From positions 905,288,808 through 905,352,807 of the forward strand of contig CM066033.1 in NCBI GenBank assembly GCA_033557465.1: DNA of 64,000 nucleotides, in the 5' to 3' direction. The position numbers and the translations under genes were made by a program. This DNA is from Ichthyophis bannanicus. Its lineage: Eukaryota; Chordata; Amphibia; Gymnophiona; Ichthyophiidae. Below the pieces are notes generated by a model that made no database searches, was not told where the DNA came from, and saw only the letters and a list, made by a program, of their open reading frames with translations. Positions 32,271 through 42,431 of the stretch are shown here, piece after piece (position 1 is the stretch's first letter; every line of letters starts with the position of its first letter).

Positions 32271-32430
32271 CTGAGGTAAGATGGCACCTTTAGGCGGGAA
32301 GGGAACCGCGCATGCGTGCCTGCATTCCCAAAGGCTTTCATAGAAAGCTGGGGAAATGCTCCGCTGGGGCTTCATCGGCGCCGATGACACCCATATGTGA
32401 GGACTGACTTCCTGCTTGGTCCTGGAGAAA
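32271..32430 (-). repeat. DIRS-B right inverted terminal repeat
   Basis: Reverse complement matches 21445-21600. It ends in GCTTGGTCCTGGAGAA. The stretch 32020-32270 between it and Gag is A-rich leader. Confidence 0.85.
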
Positions 32431-32700
32431 CCAGATCTTTAGTGTCGGAGGATATCCGGATTCCAGGGCTGAATAGCCGGTTTCACTTTTTGCCCACGGT
32501 GGTTAGGTATGTTAAAAATGCTGACCACCGCAGGTTGAATATTGGGCCTATAAAATCCAAAGAAAAACATATTTCAATCACTAAATTAAAAATAAAATTA
32601 ATTTTTCTACCTTTGCTGACGGGACATTTTATGTTCTAATCCTGTTGATCCCAGCCTCTGGTTTGTTTTCTTCTATCTTCTCTTAATTAACCCTCTAGGC
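32431..32700 (+). repeat. Continuation of R2 (to about 32545) and of R1 (32545-32700)
   Basis: GTGTCGGAGGATATCCGG at 32442 continues the style of R2 from the left side of DIRS-B. From about 32560, TTTCAATCACTAAATT and TTTTTCTACCTTTG match 41212-41262, the part of R1 that follows the segment seen at 20550-20930. Confidence 0.6.
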
Positions 32701-32899
32701 CAGGGTCTCTGGTCCATCTGTCACGTCTCTCCCCTCCTGTCTTGTTAACTTCCTTCCTTCCAACTCAGACACTGATCTTTTCCTTTCAGCTTTCTTCCAT
32801 TTATTTTTATCAACTTAGATTTCACATCCCCTTCTTACCATCCAATTTTCAATCTCCCTCTTTTTACTGCATCAGTCTTTAACACAGTCCTCTTACTCC

Positions 32900-33690
32900 C
32901 CATCTCCCTATCCTTCCATGCCACTTATTGCCCAGTCTTTAACTAACTCCTCTTTTTCTTCCATCCTCCCCATGCCCATCATCACTTCTCTTTTCTCCTT
33001 CCTATCCTGTGTGTCTCTCTCTCTCTTGCATCATCCAGCGCTTCCCCTCATTTTCTCATCCTATCCCCCCACCATGTCCAGCATTTCCCCTTCTTTCCCC
33101 ACTCTGTGTCCAGCATTTCCTCTCTCTCCCCATCCCGTGTACAGCATCTCCTCTCTCTTTCACCCTATGTCCAACATCTCCTTTCTCTCACCCCATGTCC
33201 AGAATCTGCCCTCTATACCCCCCACTTTGTGTCCAGCATCTGTCCTCCATCCCCTATGCCCCAGCTTGTATCCAGCATCTGCCCTTCATCATTCTATGCC
33301 CCACCCCATGTCCAGCATGTGCCCTCCACCCCCACGATTGCTACCGTATGCCCAGTATCTGCCCTCCATCCTCTACTCCCTGTCCAGCATGAACCTCTCA
33401 CTCCCTCACCCCATATCCTCCACCTGCATTTCATGCCCCTATGCCCCTCACTCCATATCCAGCATCAGCCCTCCACCTCACATTTTTGTCCAGCATCTAC
33501 CCTCTATCCCCTCACTTGTGGCCAATATCTCCCTCCCCACCCCTCAACTTCTGTCCAGTATCTTCCTTCCACCCTCCCATTTGTGTTCAGCATCTGCCTT
33601 CTGCCTCCCATTCTGTCCAACTTCTGCCCTCTGCTCCCCCAGTTATGTCCATCTGCCCTAGGCATCCCAATTTGTGCCCAAATCTGCCCT
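32900..33690 (+). repeat. C-rich minisatellite built on a TGTCCAGCATCTGCCCTC unit
   Basis: Imperfect tandem copies of about 25-35 bp. The motif TGTCCAGCAT or a variant recurs more than fifteen times between 33073 and 33600, separated by variable C/T-rich text with CCCCATCC-like spacers. The three long overlapping plus-strand frames here exist because the unit lacks stops; they are not genes. Confidence 0.85.
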
Positions 33691-34003
33691 CCCCCTCCAC
33701 ACCTGTCTACCATCTCCCATTCAGCCCCTGCCTCTGCTGCCACTACTTCTCCTGTGTCAGCCGTGGCACAGCAGACCTCCAAGCAGGGGCAGCCTGAGGG
33801 TGATGTTGGGCCATGTGCGAAGACTCATTGTGGGACCTCATTTGCATACATTTAATGTATTTTAAAATTTACATGCCATCCATCTAAAATCCTAGGTGGC
33901 TTCCAAACACATCTACATCTACATAGCCCCTGGGTTTTCTTAGTAAGGTATGACCAGAAGTAGATTGACAAGCCTTATCTTCCAAGGCAATGGAGGGTAA
34001 ATC
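33691..34003 (+). repeat. Spacer, then left part of repeat R3 interrupted by DIRS-E
   Basis: The stretch just before DIRS-E ends GGCAATGGAGGGTAA. The right flank of DIRS-E starts GTGACTTGCCCAAGG. Joined, they match GGCAATGGAGGGTTAAGTGGCTTGCC... in the R3 copy at 35197-35430. So DIRS-E sits inside an R3 copy. No gene is seen in 33691-33900. Confidence 0.65.
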
Positions 34004-34160
34004 GAAATTACACTTACCTGGTAATTGTAGTTCCTGGAGGGACTCCAGTTCAGTCCTCCACCTCTGGGTTGTATACCTCCTCCTGCAGCTTGGAGACTGG
34101 GCATGTCAAATTCACGACATCACTGGATGTAGTCTGCTGGTCTCTCCCATCAGCCCCAGT
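34004..34160 (+). repeat. DIRS-E left inverted terminal repeat
   Basis: Its reverse complement matches 40080-40213 through GGGCATGTCAAATTC, ACATCACTGGATGTAGTCTG and CTGGTCTCTCCCATCAGCC. Splice-donor consensus on the sense strand at 34012-34020. Confidence 0.85.
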
Positions 34161-34454
34161 GAACTATTGACAAAGCATACTCAACAGAGCAACAAATAAG
34201 TAGCTATCCCATCAATTATAACTGTAATAACTATGAACCATATGAACAGAAACTTTCCTTCTTGAAAGATTGAACGCTTCTTGTACCTTTTTCTTTCTGC
34301 CTCACTCAGAATCATAGGCAAGAAAAAGAATAGATAGACAGAAACCAACGGAAAGGATCTAAACGAACCGGATCCCCATAAAAATCATACATACCTATAA
34401 ATTGATTCCTCATTCCACTGAAGCTCCCCTTCCAACAATACCACCCCGGGCGGG

Positions 34455-34555
34455 AATGAGGACTGAACTGGAGTCCCTCCAGGAACTACAATTACCAGGT
34501 AAGTGTAATTTTGATTTCCTTATCAGTCCTCCAGTTCAGTCCTCCACCTCTGGGA
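34455..34555 (+). repeat. DIRS-E internal complementary region
   Basis: The left half (GACTGAACTGGAGTCCCTCC to CCAGGTAAGTGTAATTT) is complementary to the left outer end; the right half (GATTTCCTTATCAGTCCTCC onward) is complementary to the right outer end at 40213. Confidence 0.85.
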
Positions 34556-34571
34556 TGTAACAGAGCAGTAC

Positions 34572-35917
34572 TCATTGGGTGGGACCCTTCCAGCCGGCTT
34601 GCAACACCGCCAAATCGAAACAGGCATCCCTTTCTACTAACACATCAAGACGGTAGTGCTTACTGAAAGTATGAAGAGACGACCAGGTAGCCGCTCTACA
34701 AATGTCTCCGGGCGGAACCAAGCTATGCTCTGCCCAAGAGGTTGCTTGCGCTCTGGTAGAGTGTGCTCGTAATCCCAAGGGAATCGAACGCCCCTACACC
34801 AGATATGCTGACGAAATCGTCTCTCTAATCCACCTAGAAATGGACGCCTTTGCCACTGCTTCAACTTTGCGGGGACCTCCAAACAACACAAAAAGATGAT
34901 CCGATTTGCGAAAAGGTTCGGAGACTTTCAAATACTGTCTCAAAACGCGTTTCAAATCCAGAAGGCGCAAGCTACGATCCTCTGCGTTTCCATCACCAGA
35001 ACCCAAAACCGGAAGCAAAACTGCTTGATTTAGGTGAAACGGCGAAACCACCTTTGGCAAAAAGGACGGCACTGGCCGTAACATCACCTTTTCTCTGGAA
35101 AAAGACAGAAATGGTTCCCGACAGGACAACGCTTGCAACTCTGAAATTCGCCTCGCCGAGCAAATGGCTACTAAAAACACTGTTTTTAATGTTAAATCCT
35201 TTATTTATTTATTTTATGTATTTAGCTGTATTTATATCCCGCTTTTCACCGGGTCAAAGCGGTCAATTGGGGGATGCAATTAACACGAGGGGATATGAGA
35301 CACATAGCTAATACTTACAGGGAACATGGGCAATGGAGGGTTAAGTGGCTTGCCCAAGACCACAAGGAGTGCCTATAGGACTAGGCCCTTGTTGTAATGG
35401 CTTTACTGTAATGGCTTTACTGTCACTTGTTGTAATGGCTCAAAGGGCTCTTTAACTAATGCCCCTTAAACCACATTGAGATCCCACGGTGGCAAGAAAA
35501 CTCTATGAGCAGGCCGCCGCCGAGTCACTGTTTTAAGGAACCGCAACACATCTGCATGCGAACCCAATGGCACACCCTGAACCTTGCCTCTATAGCAAGC
35601 CAGCGCTGCCAACTGCACTCTCAAGGAACTGGCTGCCAACCATCTTGTAGGAAGCTTAACACCAAAGGTACAGACACTGTAGCCGCGTGAACTTGTCTCC
35701 TTGACCACCAATCCTCAAAAATATGCCATATAAGAACATATGTCAGCGAGGTTGACTTCTTCCTTGCTCGAAGCAATGTTGCGATTACCACTTCAGAGAA
35801 TCCTTTTTTCTTTAACCTCACCCTTTCAATGGCCAAACCGTAAGCGAGAACCGATTCACTTGAGGCATCCGAAGCGGACCCTGGCGCAACAAATCCTCTG
35901 AGACCAGGAGTCGCCAA
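34572..35917 (-). pseudogene. DIRS-E tyrosine recombinase, split by repeat R3
   Basis: The N-terminal part (35917-35466) reads SVLAYGLAIERVRLKKKGFS, VIATLLRARKKSTSL and SSLRVQLAALACYRGKVQG. After the R3 insertion the catalytic part resumes: ICSARRISELQALSC (Arg), FLPKVVSPFHLNQAV, then HSTRAQATSWAEHSLVPPGD (HxxR) and FSKHYRLDVLVERDACF (Tyr candidate). Frames change near 34890. The YR start overlaps the end of the upstream RNase H frame by about 100 bases in a different frame, as also in DIRS-F, so this overlap is the normal beta arrangement. Confidence 0.8.
35197..35430 (+). repeat. Dispersed repeat R3 inserted in DIRS-E YR
   Basis: Starts in TTTATTTATTTATTTTATGT, includes GTATTTATATCCCGC and GGCAATGGAGGGTTAAGTGG, and ends in short duplications of TGTAATGGCTTTACT. 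It resembles LINE/SINE 3' parts common in tetrapods, but I cannot name it. The same family hosts DIRS-E itself. Confidence 0.65.
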
Positions 35918-36741
35918 GGCTCCCCATCGAGAAACCGTATGAGGTCAGCGTACCACGGTCGCCGTGGCCAGTCCGGAGCCACCAGTAGCACTCTCCCGCG
36001 ATGAGCTTCGATACGCTGAACCACGTGGCCTATTAGTGCCCAAGGCGGGAAGACATAGAGAAGACCTGACGACGGCCAAGGTTGCATGAGGGCGTCGAGC
36101 CCTTCCGACATCCTCTCCCAACGTCTGCTGAAGAAGCGACTCGCTTTCGCTGACTGAAAGGTTGCCATGAGATCCATGATCGATGGTCCCCATCTGGGGA
36201 CTATTAGGGCAAACACGTCCGGATGCAGTTCCCATTCTCCGGCACCCACTTGGACCCTGCTGAGGAAATCCGCTATCACATTATCCTTCCCCGCAATGTG
36301 CGCCACTGAGATGGCTAGAAGATGGTCCTCCAACACCGTCTCCGCTTCTTCTTCCATGGCTGCACTTCCCGTGCCGCCTTGCCAATTGATGTAGGCCACT
36401 GTCACGGAATTGTCCGATAGCACTCTCACCGCTCGACCCGTTACCGCAGCTTCGAATCTTTGAAGCGCCAAAGAAACCGCTCTCAACTCTAGCTGATTGA
36501 TTGACCAAGTTCTCTCGTGAACGGACCACGTGCCTTGCGTGAAACGATCTCCGCAATGCGCGTCCCATCCCGCAAGACTCACATCCGTTAACAGCGGAAG
36601 CCATTTCGGCTGCTCCAGGAGCATCCCTGCCTTGAACGTCCCGGGGAGCAACCACCACCGCAAGGACTGCCTGACCCGGAACGGACAAGGAATATGTTTG
36701 TTCAACGAGTCGGACTGATAAGACCAACAACGAAGTAGCAC
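35818..36741 (-). pseudogene. DIRS-E RNase H and downstream domain
   Basis: A 307-codon open frame. RNase H landmarks: LLTDVSLAGWDAHC (Asp), INQLELRAVSLALQRF (Glu), VLSDNSVTVAYINWQGG (Asp) and HIAGKDNVIADFLSR (last catalytic region). After about residue 170 comes the second domain, DLMATFQSAKASRFFSRRWE, LLYVFPPWALIGHVVQRI and GRVLLVAPDWPRRPWYADL, which occupies the position of the methyltransferase-like domain of DIRS elements; I assign that only by position. It is separated from RT by one stop codon at 36742-36744 in the same frame. Confidence 0.8.
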
Positions 36742-37630
36742 TCACTGTAAAGGCCTCATATGAAACCTGGCCCAAGGCATGGCTTCCAACGTCGCCACCA
36801 TGGTTCCTAGTACCCAAAGGTAGTTCCACGCAGAAGGCACCTGTGCGGAGCGGAACCTGCAAATCAGTTGTCGGAGACCTAGAACCTGACGATTCGGGAG
36901 AAACACCGCCCCTTTTCGAGTGTCGAACTGAAGTCCCAGGTACTCGAGATCCTGGGACGGAACTAAGCGGCTTTTGGCCAAATTGACCACCCAGCCTAAG
37001 TCCTGTAAAAACTTCACTACCTTGTCTGTTACTTGTACACTCTTGCCTTTTGATTTTGCCCGAATCAACCAATCATCGAGATAAGGATGAACCAGAATCC
37101 CTTCCTTCTGCAATGCCACCGCCACTACCACCATAATCTTGGTGAAAGTCCGCGGCGCCGTTGCGAGCCCGAACGGTAGAGCTTGAAATTGATAATGTCC
37201 CCATGGAAGGGTGAAGCGTAGAAACTTCTGATGGGCCGCTCTGATTGGAATGTGCAGATACACTTCCATGAGATCTTGGGAGGTTAAATACTCTCCTTTG
37301 CGTACCACCACAATGACAGACCTCAACGTTTCCATCCGGAAATGTGGTACCCGCAAACATCAATTCACTCCTTTCAGATCCAAAATAGGGTCGTAGAGAT
37401 CCATCCTTTTTTGGAACCACAAAATAAATTGAGCATCGACCTGCACCATACTCCAACAACGGCACCGGCACGATTGCCCCCATTTGCAAAAGCTGATCCA
37501 GTGTATTGCGGATCGACAGAGCTTTCTGTTGCTCTCTGCATGGAGACATCACAAAGGAATCCCGAACCGGTCTTGCAAATTCTAGTGCGTAACCCTCGCG
37601 AATTATCTCCAAGACCCACTGCTCGGACAT
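36742..37630 (-). pseudogene. DIRS-E reverse transcriptase
   Basis: Two pieces with a frameshift near 37370. N-terminal: EQWVLEIIREGYALEF and SIYFVVPKKDGSLRP. C-terminal: FRMETLRSVIVVVRKGEYLT, SQDLMEVYLHIPIRAAHQKF (first catalytic Asp expected here, QDLME, retained), ALPFGLATAPRTFTKIMVVV, HPYLDDWLIRAKS (YLDD) and LGWVVNLAKSRLVPSQDLEY. It ends at TGA 36742-36744, where DIRS-F has an Arg codon, so this is probably a CGA-to-TGA change. Confidence 0.85.
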
Positions 37631-37900
37631 TATCCGGGCCAGGCAGAAAGGAACCCCCGAAGCCTCCTGCCGATGGGTTGGCTTCCTACCAGGACCCGCA
37701 AGCTTTCATTGGGGTTTTCGCATAGTCGCGGCAGAAGTCGCCGCGAAACCTCTACTCGCTCCACAAAACCCACGAAACCCATGGGTTCGCGAAGCAAATC
37801 TCCCTCTCTGGAAACCACCCAGACGAGAGGTACGGAATCTTTTAAATTCTCTAAACTGACCCTGAAAAGCTGGTGAAGACTTCCCCTGCTTAGGCTTATC

Positions 37901-39181
37901 CTACGGGAGTCTACCCCCTTTAGACTCCCCCAAATCCTTAACCAGCTTGTCGAGATCTTCTCCAAACAACAGCTTTCCTTTAAAGGGAAGCTTGCTGAGC
38001 CGTGATTTAGACGAGCCATCCGCCGCCCAATTCCTTAACCATAGAGCTCTGCGCGCGGCAACCAAGGAAGCCATACTATTAGCTAGCACTCTGATCAAGT
38101 TGTAATCCATGTCCGCCAAATAGGCGGACCCTGATTCCAACCTATCCAACTCTCTTATACCATCTTGATCTAGCTGAGGAGACTGCCGCAAGTGCCGAGA
38201 CCATCGAAGGCATACTCTTGCCACCCAAGCTCCGCATATGGAGACCTGCAGTGACAAAGCATCCGCCTCAAAGGACTGTTTCAACAAACTATCTACCTTC
38301 CTATCCTGCGCATCCTTTAATGCTGCGCTACCTTCCACCGGAATAGTGGTCTTCTTGGTGACCGCTGACACTGCCGCATCAATCCGTGGGGAACGGAACC
38401 TTTCCTTGTCCTTGTCCGCTAAAGGATAGAGTCTGTTTATAGTTCTGACTCCTCTGAGACCAGACTCCGGTTGATCCCACTCTTCCTGTATCATCCGGTC
38501 AACTACTCGGTGCACGGGAAACACGACCTGTGCTTGCCTCACCGCTTGAATGATAGGGTCTTCTACAGTCTCCTCCTCAGTTCACTGTGCTGTAGCCAGT
38601 TCAACGTCTGGAGGGATTCAGTAATAAGTGCCGTCAGCTCGTCCTTCCGGAACACTCAAATGATTTTCACCTGATCCTCAGGCTCCGGGATATCACCTTC
38701 TTCCAAGTCCTCCATCTCAGCTTCAGGATCTGACTCAGCCTCCCCCGTTTCATGCCACTCTACCTCTGAGGGTGACTACTCATGAGGCCTTGATCTTTTT
38801 GGGGTGTCGGCGAAATGCTGCCTTTTTCCGCGAGCTAGGCAACGACAAGGGTTCCGGTAATTTTCCCTGACGCCGCAAACAGAACGCCTGATGCATTATT
38901 AGCACAAGGTCTGGACAGAAATCTCCGAGCTGCAGACTGGACCCCAAGCCCGGTAGCGCAGATATCGGCACGACAGCGGCTTCCTGACCGCCCCCTGCAG
39001 TAGAAGCTAATGGAGTCCCATTTTCAGGTCCCCCCGTCTCTTCTTGAGGCTCCGGAACCACCTTAACTTCCATCTGCTGCTCCATACTGGTAGAAACTGC
39101 AGTGCAAGCCCTGCAGACCCCTGAATCCGCGGCCGAAGCCCTGCGAGTGCCGCAGACTACACACTGAGGGCGTGATGCCAT
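37901..39181 (-). pseudogene. DIRS-E Gag, beta type, frameshifted
   Basis: N-terminal piece 39181-38780: MASRPQCVVCGTRRAS with a second pair CRAC, so two CxxC pairs as in DIRS-F. C-terminal piece 38542-37901: FPVHRVVDRMIQEEWDQPES, DAAVSAVTKKTTIPVEGSAA, SGSAYLADMDYNLIRVLANS and KGKLLFGEDLDKLVKDLGES. The part between (38780-38542) is out of frame and acidic. The region continues in degraded form to about 37630 with a basic, Gly/Arg-rich tail. Family unknown to me outside DIRS. Confidence 0.8.
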
Positions 39182-40079
39182 CCTTCAGACACCTCCACCC
39201 CCGTAGGGCAGCAAAGGAGAGGCTTTTTTTTTAAACAGTCCAGAAAAGGAAAGAAATCAAATAGAAATAAAAGAAAACAACTCTCTGCTGGCATTTCTTT
39301 TTTTTTAAGCAAAATCTCACGAGTCTAGGAAACAGTAGCTGAATTCATCCAATGACCCCCCGAGGTCCGAAAGATAAATTAGTCTTTGAAAGGAAACCCC
39401 TAGAGACCTGAATGCCCCCGACAGTATTTACCCACAGTAAAGTAAATGAGAAAGCAAAATCACCTCAGGAGCGCAGGCCACGCTATGAGCACACTCTGAA
39501 AATGGCCGCCGCATACAACAGTTAGAAAAGGGAACCAAAAGCGCCGCGAAGGACAGAGGCATGGCTGCAGCCCGCTCTCCGCCTGCCGAACCAGATCGCT
39601 GCCCCAAATCAAGTTTTTTTAAACTTACTTCTCTTCGACGGGGCTCCAGCCCGCGCAGCCCTGCTCGATGCAGACGCAAGCGGAGAGCTGCCGGGCGAGC
39701 CTCCCATCACTGCACCAGTAAGAACAGCGGGATCACGGCTGTCCACCGAGCCGAGTGATCTCCGGTTCTGCCACAGAGCTCTCCTCCGTTCCGTCAAGGA
39801 GGAGAGATCTGAGAAATGACGCTGACAGTCCCAGCAGTGAGAGAGAGGCACAGAGAAACCAGCGCCAGGAAAGTTTTAGTTTTACTCTTAAAGTGGCAGT
39901 AACCCAATAAAGAAAATTAAATTTAAAGGAAAACAACCAAATTTAAAAGCCCAAATTTTTTAAAGGGAGATTTAAAGGGGGACAAACTATACTAAAGCTA
40001 CACTATTGCTCCTTATCTGTTCCTCAAGTGAGCCCAGCACCTAGGCTCACTACGTCCTCCTGCAGCATTGAGACTGGAC
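39182..40079 (-). other. DIRS-E 5' leader
   Basis: Between the Gag start and the right terminal repeat lie about 900 bases, A-rich near 39230-39330 and GC-rich with CpG near 39500-39720. This is long for a leader and probably holds the promoter. The same region exists in DIRS-F (57018-57877) and shares GC-rich character. No protein family is recognised in its short frames. Confidence 0.55.
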
Positions 40080-40213
40080 ACAGTGGGGCTGATGGGAGAG
40101 ACCAGCAGACTACATCCAGTGATGTCATGAATTTGAAATGCCCAGTCTCCAAGCTGCAGGAGGAGGTACACAACCCAGAGGTAGAGGACTGAACTGAAGG
40201 ACCGATAAGGAAA
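40080..40213 (-). repeat. DIRS-E right inverted terminal repeat
   Basis: Reverse complement matches 34030-34160; ends CTGAAGGACCGATAAGGAAA. Confidence 0.8.
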
Positions 40214-40318
40214 GTGACTTGCCCAAGGCCACAAGGAACACCACTGAAAATCAAACGCAGATCTCCTGAGTAGTAGGCTGTTACTATAACTACTAGGCTA
40301 CTCCTCCACTCCAGACAT
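40214..40318 (+). repeat. Repeat R3, right part after DIRS-E
   Basis: GTGACTTGCCCAAGGCCACA continues the R3 copy whose left part ends at 34003. It ends AGGCTACTCCTCCACTCC, the usual end of this repeat type. Confidence 0.65.
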
Positions 40319-41386
40319 TAAAGTAAAATGTAATAATCATATAACAAAAAAAAACACCTTAAAATCGCTTTCACATATCCACAAAAATGAAATCATTATA
40401 AATATTTGCATACTGGATTTATTTGGTCCATGCCATGACCAGGTTATTGCTGAGGAAGGAAGATATAACATGAAATAAACTAATCTTGGTAACTGTGACT
40501 TCAGAATCTTGATGACCAGGCTGGATTGGACAATGTCAGAGCTGAAAAAGCCCAGAAATCAGCAGTAATGAAGCTATTTATGATATTTATTTATTTAAAA
40601 AACACTTATATACCACAATTATATTATATGTTCGATGCAGTTCACAAATTATCATGCTACTGGACAAAAATAAACTGAGATGTTCCTTGAATCTGAACTG
40701 ACAAAATATTTTAAATTTGGAATGGCAGCATTAAGAACACAAAATTGCAAATATCAAACACAATTCATATGTCAATATCCTACACCTGATTCCATGCAAG
40801 GAACAGAAAAAAAAGCTAGAACCACAGTACAGTATTAGTATATATAGCGAATCTATCATTCCACAACAGCACTAACTTCCAAAACTCATATAAAGCACCT
40901 ACCCAGAAAAGGGTCGCTACATAAATAGTGCAGTGGAACCTAGAACATTCATACACCTAGTGGGAAAACCAAACAAGCCAGATTCCTATATAGAAACTCC
41001 ATACTAACAGAGTACCTGACCCCAGTCACACTTAAAGCATAGATAGACCCTCACCAAGTACAGAATGAATGACCACAAGCTAAAAATAGAAAGACATAGA
41101 TAAAAATTAAGATTGAAACTCAAGAAATCAGAATCTGCATATAGTGCAGCACCAGAAAAATAAAAAGATGCCTAGAAACAGAGACAGCACATCTAAATTA
41201 CAAGAAACTAAAATTCCAATCACTAAATTGAAAACAAAATACTTTTTTCTACCTTTGTTGTTTGGCCTTTTTATTTTTTTAATCAGAAGATGTTAGCTCC
41301 AGTCTCTGGCTTCGGCTTTCCTCCATTTTCTCTCAACTTTCCACTGTCTCAAGTGGTCATGAATGAAGTGAAAGGGAAGACAAAGA
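40319..41386. other. Spacer with an R1 repeat copy
   Basis: A+T-rich sequence to about 40840 without recognised features, then an uninterrupted R1 copy (about 40845-41345) that shows the arrangement before the 20935-32545 insertions. On the minus strand an AATAAA lies near 41268-41274, about 115 bases past the stop codon of the candidate exon at 41387. Confidence 0.5.
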
Positions 41387-41599
41387 TCAACTGGGGTCTG
41401 CAGCTTTGAAATAGGAAGCAGCCTGGATGACCTTGCGGTCCATGTCTGTCACTGAATTATATATTTTGATGTTTCTACGTTTGTACCCAGGGTTGTCATA
41501 AGGATTAAGCAAGAACGGCGACCTCCTTGCATGCCATGCCAAGGGGGGAGTTCCATGTCCCCCTTTTGAGTTAGTCTGTGAATCTGCAAGCACATGAAT
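41387..41599 (-). CDS. Candidate terminal coding exon of a host gene
   Basis: On the minus strand a strong splice acceptor (TTTTGGTGCCCCTTTCCATT followed by TCAG) ends at 41600. It is followed by 70 open codons and TGA at 41387-41389. The peptide starts IHVLADSQTNSKGGHGTPPL and includes WHARRSPFLLNPYDNPGYKR and MDRKVIQAASYFKAADPS. It is polar, with an NPYDNPGY tyrosine motif like those in cytoplasmic tails. It resembles no transposon protein here, and the sequence to its right up to the MITE looks single-copy. The acceptor phase is 0. I do not recognise the gene. It could be chance or an old pseudogene; codon use and clean boundaries favour a real exon. An AATAAA lies about 115 bases downstream, inside a repeat. 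Confidence 0.45.
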   Translation of the reverse strand: MHVLADSQTNSKGGHGTPPLAWHARRSPFLLNPYDNPGYKRRNIKIYNSVTDMDRKVIQAASYFKAADPS

Positions 41600-42070
41600 C
41601 TGAAATGGAAAGGGGCACCAAAAGCAATCCCACACCCAGGGTATTGTGTCCGGCAATTGCCCTGTTTGTACCCACAGAACTATTAATTGTGCCTATAGCC
41701 AAAGCGGGCAGCAAAGCTGGAATGGCAGCAGAATCACGAGAGATAGTTTTCGCATAGTGCTATTTTTATGATTGACGAATGCTGTGGTTCCAAGGGTATG
41801 ATTTCTTCACCAGTCAAAGCCCTTCAGGCAAAAGGGGATGAATGTCTACCTTAAAAAGCATACCCAGAATTTGAGGCCTACAGAAATCTGACAGTATTTA
41901 AATGTAACATCAAACAAAATTCTTCCTAATGCCAGTTTCCACAAAAATAATGTATTACATATAATACCCACAGCCAAGCATTGTACAAAGATTTTCTCCA
42001 ATCCTATTAAAATATCTACTAGAGCTGGACCATATAATGGCACTTAAAAACCATAGCAAAGAGAAACTAA
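41600..42070. other. Apparently single-copy spacer
   Basis: No match to other parts of the window was seen. If the exon at 41387-41599 is real, this is the end of its upstream intron on the minus strand. Confidence 0.4.
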
Positions 42071-42197
42071 GGGGCATGTTTACTAAAGGTTTTAACGTGA
42101 GTTAATGAAATTAATGTGTGTTAAATGCCCACAGTCCTTTCATTTCTATGGGTGCAGTAGCACTTAAAACATGTTAACTTTTAGTAAACATACCGCT
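42071..42197. mobile_element. MITE with inverted ends
   Basis: The left end GGGGCATGTTTACTAAAG is complementary to the right end TTTTAGTAAACATACC plus a GC-rich edge. The flanks share CTAA on both sides (42067-42070 and about 42196-42199), compatible with a short target duplication. It is about 127 bp and noncoding. A related half lies at 10883. Confidence 0.65.
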
Positions 42198-42431
42198 AAG
42201 AAATACCACTGAACATGCAGTGTAATTTGTAATACAATTTATTCATTTGATTCATTCCGTTTCCTTGCTAGGCATTAAGTGCAGTTTGCCCCATTGGTTA
42301 TAGCATGATGTCATGCCCTGTTGTTGGGCTTCAGCCCAGAACCAGGTGCACTGTGTGTGGAGGTTCCCGCAGTGGGCTCCTCAACCCAGCAGGGAGGCAT
42401 CCGGGGTGAGGACCTGCTGAGGAATGGGGGA

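Larger units (their letters stand above)
21421..32430 (-). mobile_element. DIRS-B, alpha-family DIRS with both ends, interior replaced by a Penelope-like element
   Basis: Both termini are present and inverted relative to each other (21421-21600 and 32271-32430), with an internal complementary region at 21682-21783. Gag (32019-30103) is fully open, the first part of RT is left at about 30124-30023, and the YR lies at 22960-21917. The RT, RNase H and downstream domain that should lie between are absent; a Penelope-like element occupies 22965-30020 instead. So the insertion is associated with loss of about 3 kb of DIRS sequence, or it entered an already deleted copy. Without those enzymes the element could only move in trans. 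Confidence 0.85.
34004..40213 (-). mobile_element. DIRS-E, full-length beta-family DIRS
   Basis: It is 6.2 kb with both inverted ends (34004-34160, 40080-40213), the internal complementary region (34455-34555) and all coding parts in order on the minus strand: gag (39181-37901), RT (37630-36742), RNase H and downstream domain (36741-35818) and YR (35917-34572). An R3 repeat interrupts YR at about 35197-35430. Each coding part has at least one lesion, but the order and spacing are complete, making it with DIRS-F the reference for the beta layout. Confidence 0.9.

Noticed and set aside
32918..33865. Long overlapping plus-strand open frames of 247 and 249 codons
   Set aside because: They lie in a C-rich minisatellite whose unit lacks stop codons; several frames are open at once and the protein is low-complexity.
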